Assembly: GCA_032690845.1 (NCBI GenBank)
Contig: CM064433.1
Span: 38,314,658-38,378,657, forward strand
Length of the DNA: 64,000 nucleotides
Direction of reading: 5' to 3'
From: Eleusine coracana subsp. coracana
Taxonomy: Eukaryota > Streptophyta > Magnoliopsida > Poales > Poaceae
Part shown: positions 11,834 to 21,844 of the stretch, one piece after another
How the letters are laid out: every line of letters begins with the position of its first letter
Position numbering within the stretch: the first letter of the stretch is position 1
The notes under the pieces: generated by a model
Seen by the model: only the letters and a program-made list of their open reading frames with translations
What the model was told of the DNA's origin: nothing
The model's database searches: none
Made by a program: the position numbers and the translations under genes

Positions 11834-12998
11834 TATTAGTTTTGGACATGACAAAATTTGCTGCGTTATTGCTTAGTTTTGGACTGGGCAGATGAGATTC
11901 ACATCACCAATGCGGAGGTTCTGACTATGACAACTTGATTCCTAAATACTTTTATTTTTGGACGTCATAAATATGCCGCATTATTGCTTACTTTTTTATT
12001 CACTTGTTCAATAACTATAGTTTTGGACCAAACAGAGGTGGTTCAGTTCAGCCAATGAAGAGTTTCTGACTTTGTCAACTTGATTCCCAAATACTAATAG
12101 TTTTGGACGTGTCAAATTTCTGGTGCGTTATTGTTTAGTTTTGGACTGGGCAGATGAGATTCACATCAGCCAATGAGAAGGTTCTGACTATGACAACTTG
12201 ATTCCAAAATACTATTATTTTTGGACGTCATAAATATACCGCATTATTGCTTACTTTTTTATTCACTTGTTCAATGACAATAGTTTTGGACCAAACAGAG
12301 GTGGTTCAGTTTTGCCAATGAAGAGTTTCTGACTTTGTCAACTTGATTCCCAAATACTATTAGTTTTGGACGTGTCAAATCTCTGGTGCGTTATTGTTCA
12401 GTTTTGGACTGGGCAGATGAGATTCACATCAGCCAATGAGGAGGTTCTGACTATGACAACTTGATTCCAAAATACTATTATTTTTGGACGTCATAAATAT
12501 GCCGCATTATTGCTTACTTTCTTAGTCACTTCTTCAATAACAATAGTTTTGGACCAAACAGAGATGGTTCGGTTCAGCCAGCAATGAAGAGTTTCTGACT
12601 GCCAACTTGATTCCTAAATACTATTAGTTTAGAATGTGTCAAATCACTGTTGCATTATTGCTTAGTTTGGAGTGGGCAGATGAGATTCACATCAGCCAAT
12701 GAGGAGGTTCTGACTATGACAACTTGATTCCTAAATACTATTATTTTTGGACGTCATAAATATGCCACACTATTGCTTACTTTTTATTCACTTCCTCAAT
12801 AACAATAGGTTTGGACCAAACAGAGGTGGTTCAGTGCAGCCAATGAAGAGTTTCTGACTTTGCCACCTTGATTCCTAAATACTATTAGTTTTGGACGTGT
12901 CAAATCTCTGTTGCGTTATTACTTAGTTTTGGACTGTGGGACTAGGCAGAGTTGGCTCACATTAGCCAATGAGGTTGACTATGACAACTTGATTGTTA

Positions 12999-13186
12999 CT
13001 TCCTCCGTTCCAGTATATAGTTCACATATATCTCAGAATATTAAGTCATTCTCGTTTCACACTATATAGCTTTCCTGTTTTAATACATTTCCATCTCTAT
13101 CTCTCCTCATTTATTTCTATACACTCATATACCTCTCTCTAATTCTTGTATCAACACCTAATACGTCTTATATTATGAGGAGGGAA
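12999..13186. mobile_element. Stowaway MITE, 188 bp
   Basis: The left end CTTCCTCCGTTCCAG and right end TATTATGAGGAGGGAA match the Stowaway terminal consensus, with TA at 12997-12998 and 13187-13188. The flanks rejoin into the array (CTTGATTGT then TAAATAGTAGTTTTGG). Its ends are more diverged than those of the first MITE. Confidence 0.7.
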
Positions 13187-13278
13187 TAAATAGTAGTTTT
13201 GGACTTGACAGATATGCTGCCTCATTGTTTAAATTTTGTTCACCTCTTCATGAAGAGATGGCTAGATCCGGTACGGCC

Positions 13279-13286
13279 TATAAATA
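13279..13286 (+). promoter_or_regulatory. TATA box of the cysteine-rich peptide gene
   Basis: TATAAATA lies 71 bp before the proposed start at 13350, a normal plant core-promoter spacing. The sequence directly upstream is the end of the 263-bp tandem array. Confidence 0.6.
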
Positions 13287-13349
13287 GCCATGGATTGCAA
13301 CTGGGGGAGAACAAACAAGAAGCGAAACAAATGCGAAAGGGAGTAAGAG

Positions 13350-13658
13350 ATGGAGAGTGGCCATGGAGCAGACCGTGTGACCGTGGTAATAATTATGGCA
13401 GTTATTTTGCTGTCGATGACAGCCCCATTGGCCATGGCCCGCTCACAGCCACAAGGATCGGTTGTGGCATCCATGGACCCAAGCAAAAGACGTCTTTTCT
13501 TCAGTTGTTTCGAAACGTGGATGTATTGTGCCGTAGGCGACGAGTGTTGCGAGTCATTGTATTGTGATATGGTGGCAAGCCCACTAGCAATCCAAAGTAT
13601 CGGGGTTTGTCTACCCGATTGTTATTGGACCACATGTTTTGTTCCTCCTCCGACATAA
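13350..13658 (+). CDS. Secreted eight-cysteine (knottin-like) small protein
   Basis: A 102-residue protein. Residues about 10-30 form a hydrophobic signal peptide ending around AMARS. A short linker follows, then a C-terminal domain with eight cysteines at 53, 60, 66, 67, 72, 87, 91 and 96. The spacing C-x6-C-x5-CC-x4-C-x14-C-x3-C-x4-C resembles inhibitor-cystine-knot peptides. The start is supported by a TATA box 71 bp upstream and by the signal peptide following directly. I do not recognise the family. Secretion is a firm inference; the knottin fold and a defence or signalling role are only suggestions. The stop codon is followed at once by AGGTAATG, a possible splice donor, so a 3' UTR intron or a longer alternative C-terminus cannot be excluded. 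Confidence 0.6.
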   Translation: MESGHGADRVTVVIIMAVILLSMTAPLAMARSQPQGSVVASMDPSKRRLFFSCFETWMYCAVGDECCESLYCDMVASPLAIQSIGVCLPDCYWTTCFVPPPT

Positions 13659-14399
13659 AGGTAATGACCATCTATGTTTATATCATCCATGTGTGTGTGC
13701 TTGTGTTTCTTATGTATATCAGCTACTCTCTCCACAGTTTAGTTGTTGAAGTTGTTAGTACAATAATACTCAACCGACGTCCAGCAATCTCCAAAAAAAA
13801 TACCGAGAGTAGTTGGTGGCCATTGTGGTATGCACAATGAAGCAGTGTCAACCAATAATGATAGTGTTCTGGTGTACTTTGTTTGTTCTAAAATTGTTGT
13901 CCCTCTTGATTTTTGAGTCACTTTTACCATTCATCTTATTTATTTTTTACAGATTATCAATGATTATTTTATTACTAAAAAGCTCAAATATAATCTATAC
14001 TTTGATATATTGAAATTAATATTTGAATATGACCAATAATCTAACATAACTCAAAAGCCAACGATGATATTTTAGAACGAAGGGACTATGTATGTGAAAA
14101 GGTGTTATGGATAATGTAGATTGGAACAGTGGATTGTGATCTAGTCTAGATATGAAAAGGTGTTATGGACGATGTCTGGTGTACCCTTTTGTGAAACCGG
14201 TAAAACAGTGTGGAAGTGTGTTTGTAAAGTATTAATAAGGTCCATATGTTCTGCTAAATGCGACTGTACCGGGTTTGGGCAGTTTTGTGGTATGGGCATT
14301 TCTCTTCTGGAAGAAGAAAATATGTCAAAAAAAAAAACGTGCAAAAGCAGAGACAAAGACGAACATATTTGAGCACTATGCATGATCAGTGCTGAGAAT
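13659..14399. other. Downstream of the peptide gene, no gene recognised
   Basis: AT-rich sequence with only short frames. GAAAAGGTGTTATGGA occurs twice, near 14096 and 14154, a 58-bp local duplication. Transcript termination and polyadenylation of the peptide gene probably occur in the first part. Confidence 0.4.
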
Positions 14400-14848
14400 T
14401 GAGAAAGAAAAAGAATACCAGACTACCAGAGAACAATAGATCAAAATGACAAATTCGTTATCACGACGCCATGGGTGTACACCTGGATGGATTCGAGCGT
14501 AGAGTATAATCAAACAGCTGATCCAATGCGTTGACCACCTAAACACGCCATGGAATTCGACGGCCACCTGCATCTGGTTCTCCTTCCCCGTGAGCTGAAT
14601 GAGCATGCAGAGCTCGCGTTGACGTGACGACACACCAGCCATTAGTAGAGTAGCAGCCAGCTGATATTGAAAAATAAACTGAGAGCAATAGTAAGCACCG
14701 GCAGCAGGTTGCCGTCGGGCGACGGCGGCACGCTCGGCATATTCGGGTCAAGCAGTGATACGGCATGGCGTGGGCGTCCACTATCATACTTTGCCATCAA
14801 CTTATGTAGCCGGAGGAGGCTCGCCGGAAGGTGGTACGAGTAACCAGC
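14400..14848. repeat. Anonymous duplicated block, copy 2 part a
   Basis: Shares several landmarks with 3325-4370, as described for that block. It is interrupted after 14848 by a Tourist-like element and continues at 16559. No protein domain was recognised in either copy. Confidence 0.4.
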
Positions 14849-14929
14849 TAAGCCTTTGTTCGGATCACATGGGAAAGGAGTGGATTGAAGGGGAATGAAG
14901 TGTAATCAATCCACAAATGATTCGTTGTG

Positions 14930-15945
14930 GATTCAATTCGGTATTGGATATTGTGGCCCAGATAATGATGATGAATCTCATTGTTTATAATGCGCCTGAC
15001 ATGGTCTTGCATCACAGGATCAAACTCTGCCATCATTTCAATAGCACCCAAAAAATTACCATTATTATCTTGATATACTTTCTCATTTGTTCCACGAAAA
15101 GCTAAATTATATTTACCAAGAAATTTCACAGCAGCAACTATTCTTACTAAAACTTGCCTCCATCGTTCTTTCTCTTTTGCAATTCCCCTCTGCAATTCAT
15201 TATCTATTGTCTGATTGTTTTGGAGCCTCAACCTAAATTCATTCCAGGTGCTCATGTTTGCTATATGCTCAACAATGTTCTCATGGGATCTTAGTCTCTC
15301 ACTAAGATGCTTCCAGTCATTTAATCCATGAGATGCTAACAAACATTTACTCTGGTTTGATTTGAACAATTTACAACAAAAACAATAAACTTTGTCCACA
15401 TACTTAGAGTAAACCAACCATCTTCTATCAACCTCTTCATCATTATTCATCGTTCTAGTGTAGTAAGTATATGAAAAATGTCTGTTATTACTATCTATAG
15501 GAAATTGTAGATTGTATTCCCTCACAGGCCCTTTTTAAACTAAGATATCTCTTCTCTCATTATCAAGACTATCCCAGACCCTCGGATAATAAATGGAAAA
15601 AGGTGAAGCTTCATGTTCTGCGCCATTTGTATTTTCAGATTGAGATGCATGCTGAACATTTTCGTGCTCCTGATCTCTAGCATTACTGTCATCATTGTCA
15701 GCATTTAAATTTCCATGCTCGCTAACATTCTCTAGCATCAAGGGTTGGGGATCTCCTTGTTCATTAGCAGTATCTCCTAACTCCTCATCCTCAGGATTAT
15801 CACTAGGAACATCATTATCAGACTGAACATTACTTGAACTTGAAAAGAACTTACGTATGGCACCCTTTTGTGACTGAATGAACTCCACTTCTTGTTTTCT
15901 TTTCCTCCTTTTTGCAGCACCAGACAAATAGTTCTTAGGAAGCAT
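14930..15945 (-). pseudogene. hAT transposase (TTF zinc finger/DUF4371), broken
   Basis: Read on the minus strand from ATG at 15945, the frame gives a basic, acidic-tailed N-terminus to 15538, then a TAA stop (15535-15537), and continues in the same frame from 15534 down to about 14930. After the stop comes a TTF-type zinc-finger region with the YCFCCKLF cysteine cluster and downstream histidines, followed by the GKYNLAFRG and NFLGAIEMMAEFDP motifs of the DUF4371/zinc-finger MYM-like hAT group. The catalytic core and C-terminal dimerisation domain are missing. One nonsense codon and the C-terminal truncation make it a pseudogene. Family assignment is from motif recognition. Confidence 0.8.
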
Positions 15946-16482
15946 TCTTCCCTAATAAAACAACCTGGAATTCTTTCGTTACTCAGATGTAGCAATTGAG
16001 TCAACTGATAAAGTGATAAATTAATCTACTAACCAATCAAGTAAACATTAAAATTACCTTGTGAACCGTAAGCCGTAAGCCCTATCTGCAAATCAGTAAA
16101 TCAAATCAACATATGATGGCCGAACAGCAATTGTAGTGATCCACTCCACCGATCTGGCAATCACAATGAGCGAAGACTGAAGAGCAATTACAGAACAAAT
16201 GCCGGAAGAAAATCCAATCGGGAAGCAGGGCTGCAGTCGCCGACTCGCCGCACGCGTCGCGAAAAGGAAGTCAGGAAGGCGAATAGACGATACGATCAGG
16301 TTTGATCAGCACCGGCAACCAGGCAACGTACGTAGGTTCAGTTTTTGCTTTGGCCTTTGGACTGCTTTTGGGTTAGATAACACTAATAGGCTGAATTCTT
16401 GAGCCCACATATGTATATGCACTAAAATTTTTTTGGGCCCCTCCTGGGCTGGGCCCTAGGCCGTCGCCCCTATTGCCCCTAC

Positions 16483-16496
16483 CCAGAGCCGGCCCT
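16483..16496 (-). repeat. hAT terminal inverted repeat (5' end of nested hAT)
   Basis: CAGAGCCGGCCCTG on the plus strand, read on the minus strand, gives the CAGGGCCGGCTCTG terminus typical of grass hAT elements of the TTF zinc-finger group. It lies about 540 bp upstream of the transposase start. The partner terminus at the other end was not found, in line with truncation. Confidence 0.55.
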
Positions 16497-16558
16497 GTCA
16501 ATACCCCTCAAACCATGTCAATCCACTATGGAACGTGGAACAACCGAACGGGCCCTAA

Positions 16559-18053
16559 AAGGGTTCGCCGGTGGTCAGGTGCGCCGCGCGCTCCGGGCTA
16601 CTTCTCACCAGCCGATTCGTTCCTCGGGCCTATCAAATATCTTGGAGTGACAGTCTCAAATCTTCTATCTATCTATCGCTACTATAATTATTAAAGCTGT
16701 TAAAAGTGGTTCAGGTCCTGGGCTAAAAATTTCGTACGTCAGGCTTCTACAGTCCGTCCGTCCGATGTTGGGTTCTTTCAAGCTAGGACAAAAATTCGGG
16801 AAAGAAAAAATTTCAGGGGTCACCGAAAAACACGAAATTTCAGAAATTTCGATGAACAAATTTGATTTTTTTGAGAAATAATTGATATGATTTCATAAGA
16901 AATTATCTTCAATACATAAGACATTACGGTTACATACATAAACAAAGCAATTTGAATTGGTTAAAGGTAGTCAACTATCAATTTTCAACCATCTCGATAT
17001 TTCAGATTTCATTTCGCCCCCCACCGAAAAATACAAAATTTCGGATATTTCTATGAAATTTCACCGAAATTATTTTCCTAGCTTTCAAGCAATGTAGTCC
17101 GATTGTACGAAGTTTGTTTAAGCCGTTAGTTTGTCCTACACGTTTTTGGTTCCGTTGTTGTTTTTGTCATTCTGTAATATGCTTGTTCGATCAACGATTT
17201 TATAAATCAGATCTTATCTCCATAGTTTTCGTTAGTTAGTCGTTCTTCCCGCATGTCATATTTCCGTGGAATCTGCCTCCTTTATGTCAGTCTGTTCAAG
17301 CAAGACAAGATTCTCTCATCCATATCATATCCTTCCCACGTTCGAGCAAGACAAGATTGACCGAAATCGATCTGTCCTGAACTGTTTCCTGCAGTCGACA
17401 GGGGCCGGGCCTGGCGTGCCTTCGGCTGGAGAGTGCTGCATCAGGAGATTACCGAAATTCATAGCAGTCTTCATTCACCACGGCAGGATGCGCTGTTCAA
17501 GTTGCACAACCTGTTCCTGGTTATCTTCCAGCATTTGCAGCAAGACCATGGCACTTAAAATCGCCTGTCTCAACCAAGCACTCACAGACCAGGTCTTTGA
17601 TTTCTTGCAGATGGGTTAATGAATGCAGCATGCCTTTCGTCACCGGTTTGTTGTTTCGTCTTGTTACCATTCATATTTTCTTCCATTCCTTTTCCTCTTA
17701 GCCTTCACCTTGGTCGTTGTCCCCAACCGTCGTAACAATCTTGTTCATCAAGAGATGGCCGGTTTTATCAGTCTCCACCGCCGTCCACAAAATGTTATCA
17801 ACATCGATTAAACCTTCAAAGGTATGATGCATGACCCTGCACACTTGGCTAAATTCACAAGTGATGCTCATGACAAGGTATTGGTGTTGGTGTTTCGTAC
17901 CCCGACTAGTAATGTATGCGCGTCTAGTCTCGGATGGTTACACATGGAGGACAAAAGTAATTATATTGGTTTAGACAGAACGTCCCTACGTCTAGCTGGT
18001 AACCTGTGTTACCGGTGCCAATATATACCAGGGAAAATAAACAGGATGTGAGA
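16559..18053. other. End of duplicated block, then repeats; no gene recognised
   Basis: 16559-16660 continues the anonymous block. 16780-17080 is rich in GAAATTTC/CACCGAAA words, which recur near 42180-42230 and look like part of a dispersed repeat. 17260-18050 has open frames up to 117 codons with no recognisable domain and no promoter or splice support. Confidence 0.4.
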
Positions 18054-18078
18054 GGGGGGGGGGGGGGGGGGGGGGGGG
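18054..18078. repeat. 25-base G homopolymer
   Basis: An uninterrupted run of G directly next to the TGTCGGAG end of the candidate solo LTR. Length in an assembly may be unreliable. Confidence 0.9.
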
Positions 18079-18796
18079 TGTCGGAGCCCCAGGTGTCGTG
18101 CGTTGGGTGAGTGGACCAAGTGATGAAGTGCTCGGAGTGTGTGTGTTGTTTTCTGTCATTGAAATGTGGCCTGTCTTCCCCTTTTATTGCCCAATAGGAA
18201 GAGAAAGAGATTACAGAGGATGGGAATAAGGGTGACTTGTCACTTCGGACTCCTGCTCCCGTCATGTCCGTCTGAGCGCACACGCGCCCTGTCGTGTCGC
18301 TGGTTTCCCTGGCGATGACACCCTTATGATGGTCACTGGGGTCACTGTTCCAATGCCCTTTGGTATCTCGTCCCCTCGGATGGGACGGAGGTGAGAGTGG
18401 TTGAAGGCATAGTCAGCATTTCATGCCGAGGGGTACTTGAGGGCGTGGTCGTGGTCGTCTACCTGCCTTGTCAATCCGTGGCAGAGGGCATGCTTACCCT
18501 GTTACGGTCGTCGATCCTATAGGCAGCATCCACTTGGTATGGCCTAAGCCTAATCGGCTCCCATCCTTCTGATCCGTCCTTCAGATGGGACAGGACGAGG
18601 GCAGGTGGAGGCATGTCGTGCCACGCATCATGATGAGCCTGGATGCCATCATGATGCCCCACATGCCCCAATCGTGGAGTAATTGTCTCACGTGCTCTTG
18701 CTGCGTGCGGGTAGTTGGTAGTTGGCGGTTGGCTCCTCCTCGGGTGAGGGTCCATCAAGATGGATAATTAACATGTGGGCCCTGCTTACTCCGACA
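18079..18796. mobile_element. Candidate solo LTR, 718 bp
   Basis: It begins TGTCGGAG and ends CTCCGACA, a perfect 8-bp terminal inverted repeat obeying TG...CA. Composition differs from its surroundings. No primer site, polypurine tract or coding sequence is attached, and no target duplication is visible (the left flank is the G homopolymer). Confidence 0.5.
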
Positions 18797-19238
18797 CCGT
18801 GCTAGTAGCCCCTGTCAGGAGCACGCGAGCGCACCCATGGGTGTAGCCTCTAAGTTGGAGAGGGAGTCATAGACTTGCTCTTCGGCTTTGAGAACATTCT
18901 TTCTTTCACGTGGCCCCAATATTGGGCCTCAGTTTGCGATGCTGACCCTCAGGTCTACGCGCGTTGTGCTGATCCAGCCGAAGAGCTAGTTCGTCTTTCA
19001 TCATTTTTTTCCATGTGCTCGGTCCGTCGGTGCGAGAAGGGTGAGACGTCTAGCTTCTCCCTTGGTGGGCCGGAAGTTTGTTCTCATTGAGCTATTAGCA
19101 GGAAAATTCGAGTAGAGCCTGTCCTCCCGCCGTGGGGTTTAGATGGACCAGCTGGTGGTCGACCCTATTGACTCCAGTCCCCAGCCCCACATTAGTGCCG
19201 AGGTCATTCGATAGAGAAGGAGGGGGCGGGGGGCGGGG
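18797..19238. other. No gene recognised
   Basis: Short frames only. It lies between the candidate solo LTR and the LINE remnant. A purine-rich G run occurs near 19220-19245. Confidence 0.35.
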
Positions 19239-19468
19239 GGAGGGTTAGGGATTAAGTGCTTGAGAAAATAGAATACTAGCTTATTGTGGAAATGGTGGTG
19301 GAAACTAGAAAGAAAAGAAAGAATGTGACAGGAGATAGTAAGGAGGAAATATGTCAAAGATAAATGCTTATACCAAATCAAACAAAATGCAAGATTTCCT
19401 TATATGGAGTGATTTAATTAAAGTAAAAGAGTTTTACATGAAAGGGTGGAAGTTGGTGATTAGGAATG
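19239..19468 (+). pseudogene. LINE reverse-transcriptase fragment, left of insertion
   Basis: Translating with indels gives GIKCLRK followed by NTSLLWKWWWKLE, the conserved segment downstream of plant non-LTR reverse transcriptases, then an FLIWSDLIKVKEFY-like stretch. The reading continues across the chromovirus at 28926 once the GAATG duplication is removed. It has several stops and frameshifts. Confidence 0.65.
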
Positions 19469-21642
19469 TGTAACGCCTCAAATATTCTTCTTTTTTAATA
19501 ACCAAATCTAGTGCCCCTAATTGGTTGTTTTAGTAAGGGATTAAAACATGCCTAATTAGAGTCCAATTAAAGGAAAGAGGAAAAAACTGCCCACGCCAAT
19601 CCTGCATCCAGGTCTCTCCCCTTGCCATTTCTACTTCTCCATCAAGCGTGAGACCAAGGGAGACAGGGACAAAATTACCTATCCCTAATTCCTCACCCAC
19701 GTCCTTAGATCCAGCCATCTCCTAATGGAGTATTCTCCCACGGGCAGAAGCTGAAGCACCATCTCCTAGAGGAAGACCACCACGATCTACTTGGTTAGGA
19801 GTTGATGAGAAGCTGAGAGGAAAAAAAAAAGACGGGTAGAGGAGACAACACATCCAGAGATCTTGTAGTTTGGGAAGGTAATGATAAATTTGTTGTTCCT
19901 TCTGATTTTTTCGATTGGTAACAAGTGTTAATGACTAAGATTAGTTGTAACCTTGCTGGGGTGTTGCGGCTCACACAGCTTTGTAACAGAGTCTGTTTTA
20001 GACTGACAAAGGTCTGTAGGGCTGCGTTTTGGAGCGACTTTTATTCTGGATCTGAGTATAAAATGAATACAAAAGTTGTATAGAATTTTTTTTTACCTTT
20101 CTAACGAGTATTTATGTGCATTTTTTCGTTCAGTATAACAGGAGTTATGCCTCTCTGAATATTATTGTCGAAATTATAGTCTGTCATCAGTTTCAGTTTT
20201 GACAGTCAGTGTTGTATGGCTGATTAAGGTATCCTATAAGCCGAATCTGAACCTTGGGTTATGGAAGATGTTGTAGTAAATTTGATAACCTTTCCATGGA
20301 GTATTTAATCACTGTTTTTGAAGGATTATTCAGGGTGATATGAATTTTTGAAGTTGACTGTCCTGTAGTTCAAGGACAGATTACAGTGCTGTTTTATAAA
20401 CTGTTTTATGACTAGTAGATGTTCAAATTAAATTTTGGTTTTGAATACCAAACTTGTAGGATATTCTGTGTAGATGATCATAATGTATTTACTTGCTAGC
20501 ATACCCTTTATACTTTTAAAGTTATGAAAATGTTAAATGATAGTGCTGCTGAAAATTGGCCTAATGCTTGTTCTATTCTATCTTTTGGCGAGCATGGGGA
20601 CGTATGAGCATGGTATTCATGTTTGTTTGATATATATGTATGCATTAATATTGAGAATTTTTTATGATCAGGTGGTGCCCCTTCGGAGCGTGCTTAGCTC
20701 TCTATTGATCATTGATTGGTGAAAGCAAGTAAACATAGCGCTTGTGGTCCTGCTTTAACTTTATTATTTGAATTGCCTCTACTAAATTTGAATAATTCAC
20801 ATTAGCCAGATAAATTGCTAAATGGAAATTTATCTCTATATCTTGAATGTCATTTATCAAATTATGGATCCTTTTTATTTGATTTCAATGTTGAAGTATA
20901 TGATGAAGTGCATATATGATAATTTTGTATTTTTTGCACTTTTCATTGGATGCATAAGAAGACACTGTAGTCTGATGTTAGTGCGGTAAGTACCGGTACA
21001 GCGATGCACATTGAAATGAGCAATGTGGTTGCAGCTCTCATTTCTTTTATTGTGATTTTATGGTAGAAGTAAAGTCATGCATTGTATTGCATCATTGGCA
21101 TTTTGCATATGCATTGAAGTTCAGCATTATAAAGTTACCAATGTTTTATCTCACCAATTGGAGTTATATTTCATCTCATACTATATTTTTGGTGCTGCTA
21201 TTTAATTTGTTAGTTAATTAAACTATGGTTCACATAATATTATTAAAGTCGTTTACTTGTTGAGATTTTTTATAAACCTCATGCGCTTTCATTTTTTTTC
21301 CTCAGGTGCTTGAGTTGGATGGACATGAGCTTGGGATGAGGAGTAGCAGCACCTTTATTCAATTTCTACATGTTTCTAGTTGTGCTCATATATTCATAAT
21401 AAAGAACTTATGTCCTCTTATTTAAAACCTACTGTTCAAGTGATGGAGAAATGTTTAAACTTATTAATATTCTGAATAATGATGCTGGATTTATGGATGT
21501 TAGAGTAATGCTCTTATTGTTAAATTATCTTTTTATCAATCTTGTTTGATGCTTTCGCGTATGCTAGATTTATTGATGTCATGTTAATTGTTGTAGTAGT
21601 GTAGTTGTGGTAATACTCTGGAGTGGTTTTTAGGGTGTTATA
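19469..21642 (+). repeat. 5' LTR of the chromovirus
   Basis: Starts TGTAACGCCTCAAATATTC and ends GGGTGTTATA, where the 3' LTR ends TTACA, so the terminal CA has mutated. It is co-linear and highly similar to 26778-28925 with scattered substitutions and a roughly 25-bp length difference near 20010-20045. Confidence 0.92.
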
Positions 21643-21644
21643 GT

Positions 21645-21656
21645 TGGTATCAGAGC
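21645..21656 (+). promoter_or_regulatory. tRNA-Met primer binding site
   Basis: TGGTATCAGAGC begins 2 bp after the 5' LTR. It is complementary to the 3' end of plant initiator tRNA-Met, the usual minus-strand primer of these elements. Confidence 0.95.
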
Positions 21657-21844
21657 TTAGGTTGTAGGTTCTAGACATAGCTTGTTATTAAAATTTGACG
21701 CACTTCAAAACTTGACACACTTGCACTTTAGGATGGGATTGGATTTTTATCGCTTTTATATTATTTTATGATGTTAAATTTATTTATGTTATTGTGTTGC
21801 TATTATGGTGTTATTGATTGCTTTGATCTTGTATGGAGTTGTAG

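Larger units (their letters stand above)
11551..13258. repeat. Tandem array with 263-bp dimeric period
   Basis: The word GATGAGATTCACATC starts at 11891, 12153, 12416 and 12679, so the period is 262-263 bp. Each period holds two related half-units. The CTGACT word falls at 12066, 12184, 12329, 12447, 12595, 12710 and 12854, giving alternating spacings of about 145 and 118 bp. Most half-units carry CCAATGA about 10 bp before CTGAC, then CAACTTGATTCC and AGTTTTGGAC. The array is broken by two Stowaway MITEs (11674-11833 and 12999-13186) and stops about 20 bp before the TATA box of the small peptide gene. Confidence 0.85.
14852..16555. mobile_element. Tourist-like element (TAA duplication) carrying a nested hAT
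   Basis: The left end GCCTTTGTTCGG and right end CCGAACGGGCCC are imperfect inverted repeats flanked by TAA at 14849-14851 and 16556-16558, as expected for PIF/Harbinger-type MITEs. Both arms carry an ATCCACT or AGTGGATT word typical of this grass family. The middle (about 14930-16496) is a hAT fragment, so the original MITE was probably only about 150 bp. Confidence 0.6.

Noticed and set aside
12989..13190. CRISPR-like array in the 11.5-13.2 kb repeats
   Set aside because: Long diverged units without spacers, in a plant nuclear genome; it is an ordinary tandem array.
17266..17619. 117-codon plus-strand frame
   Set aside because: No domain, no start or splice support, and its neighbourhood is repeat-like.
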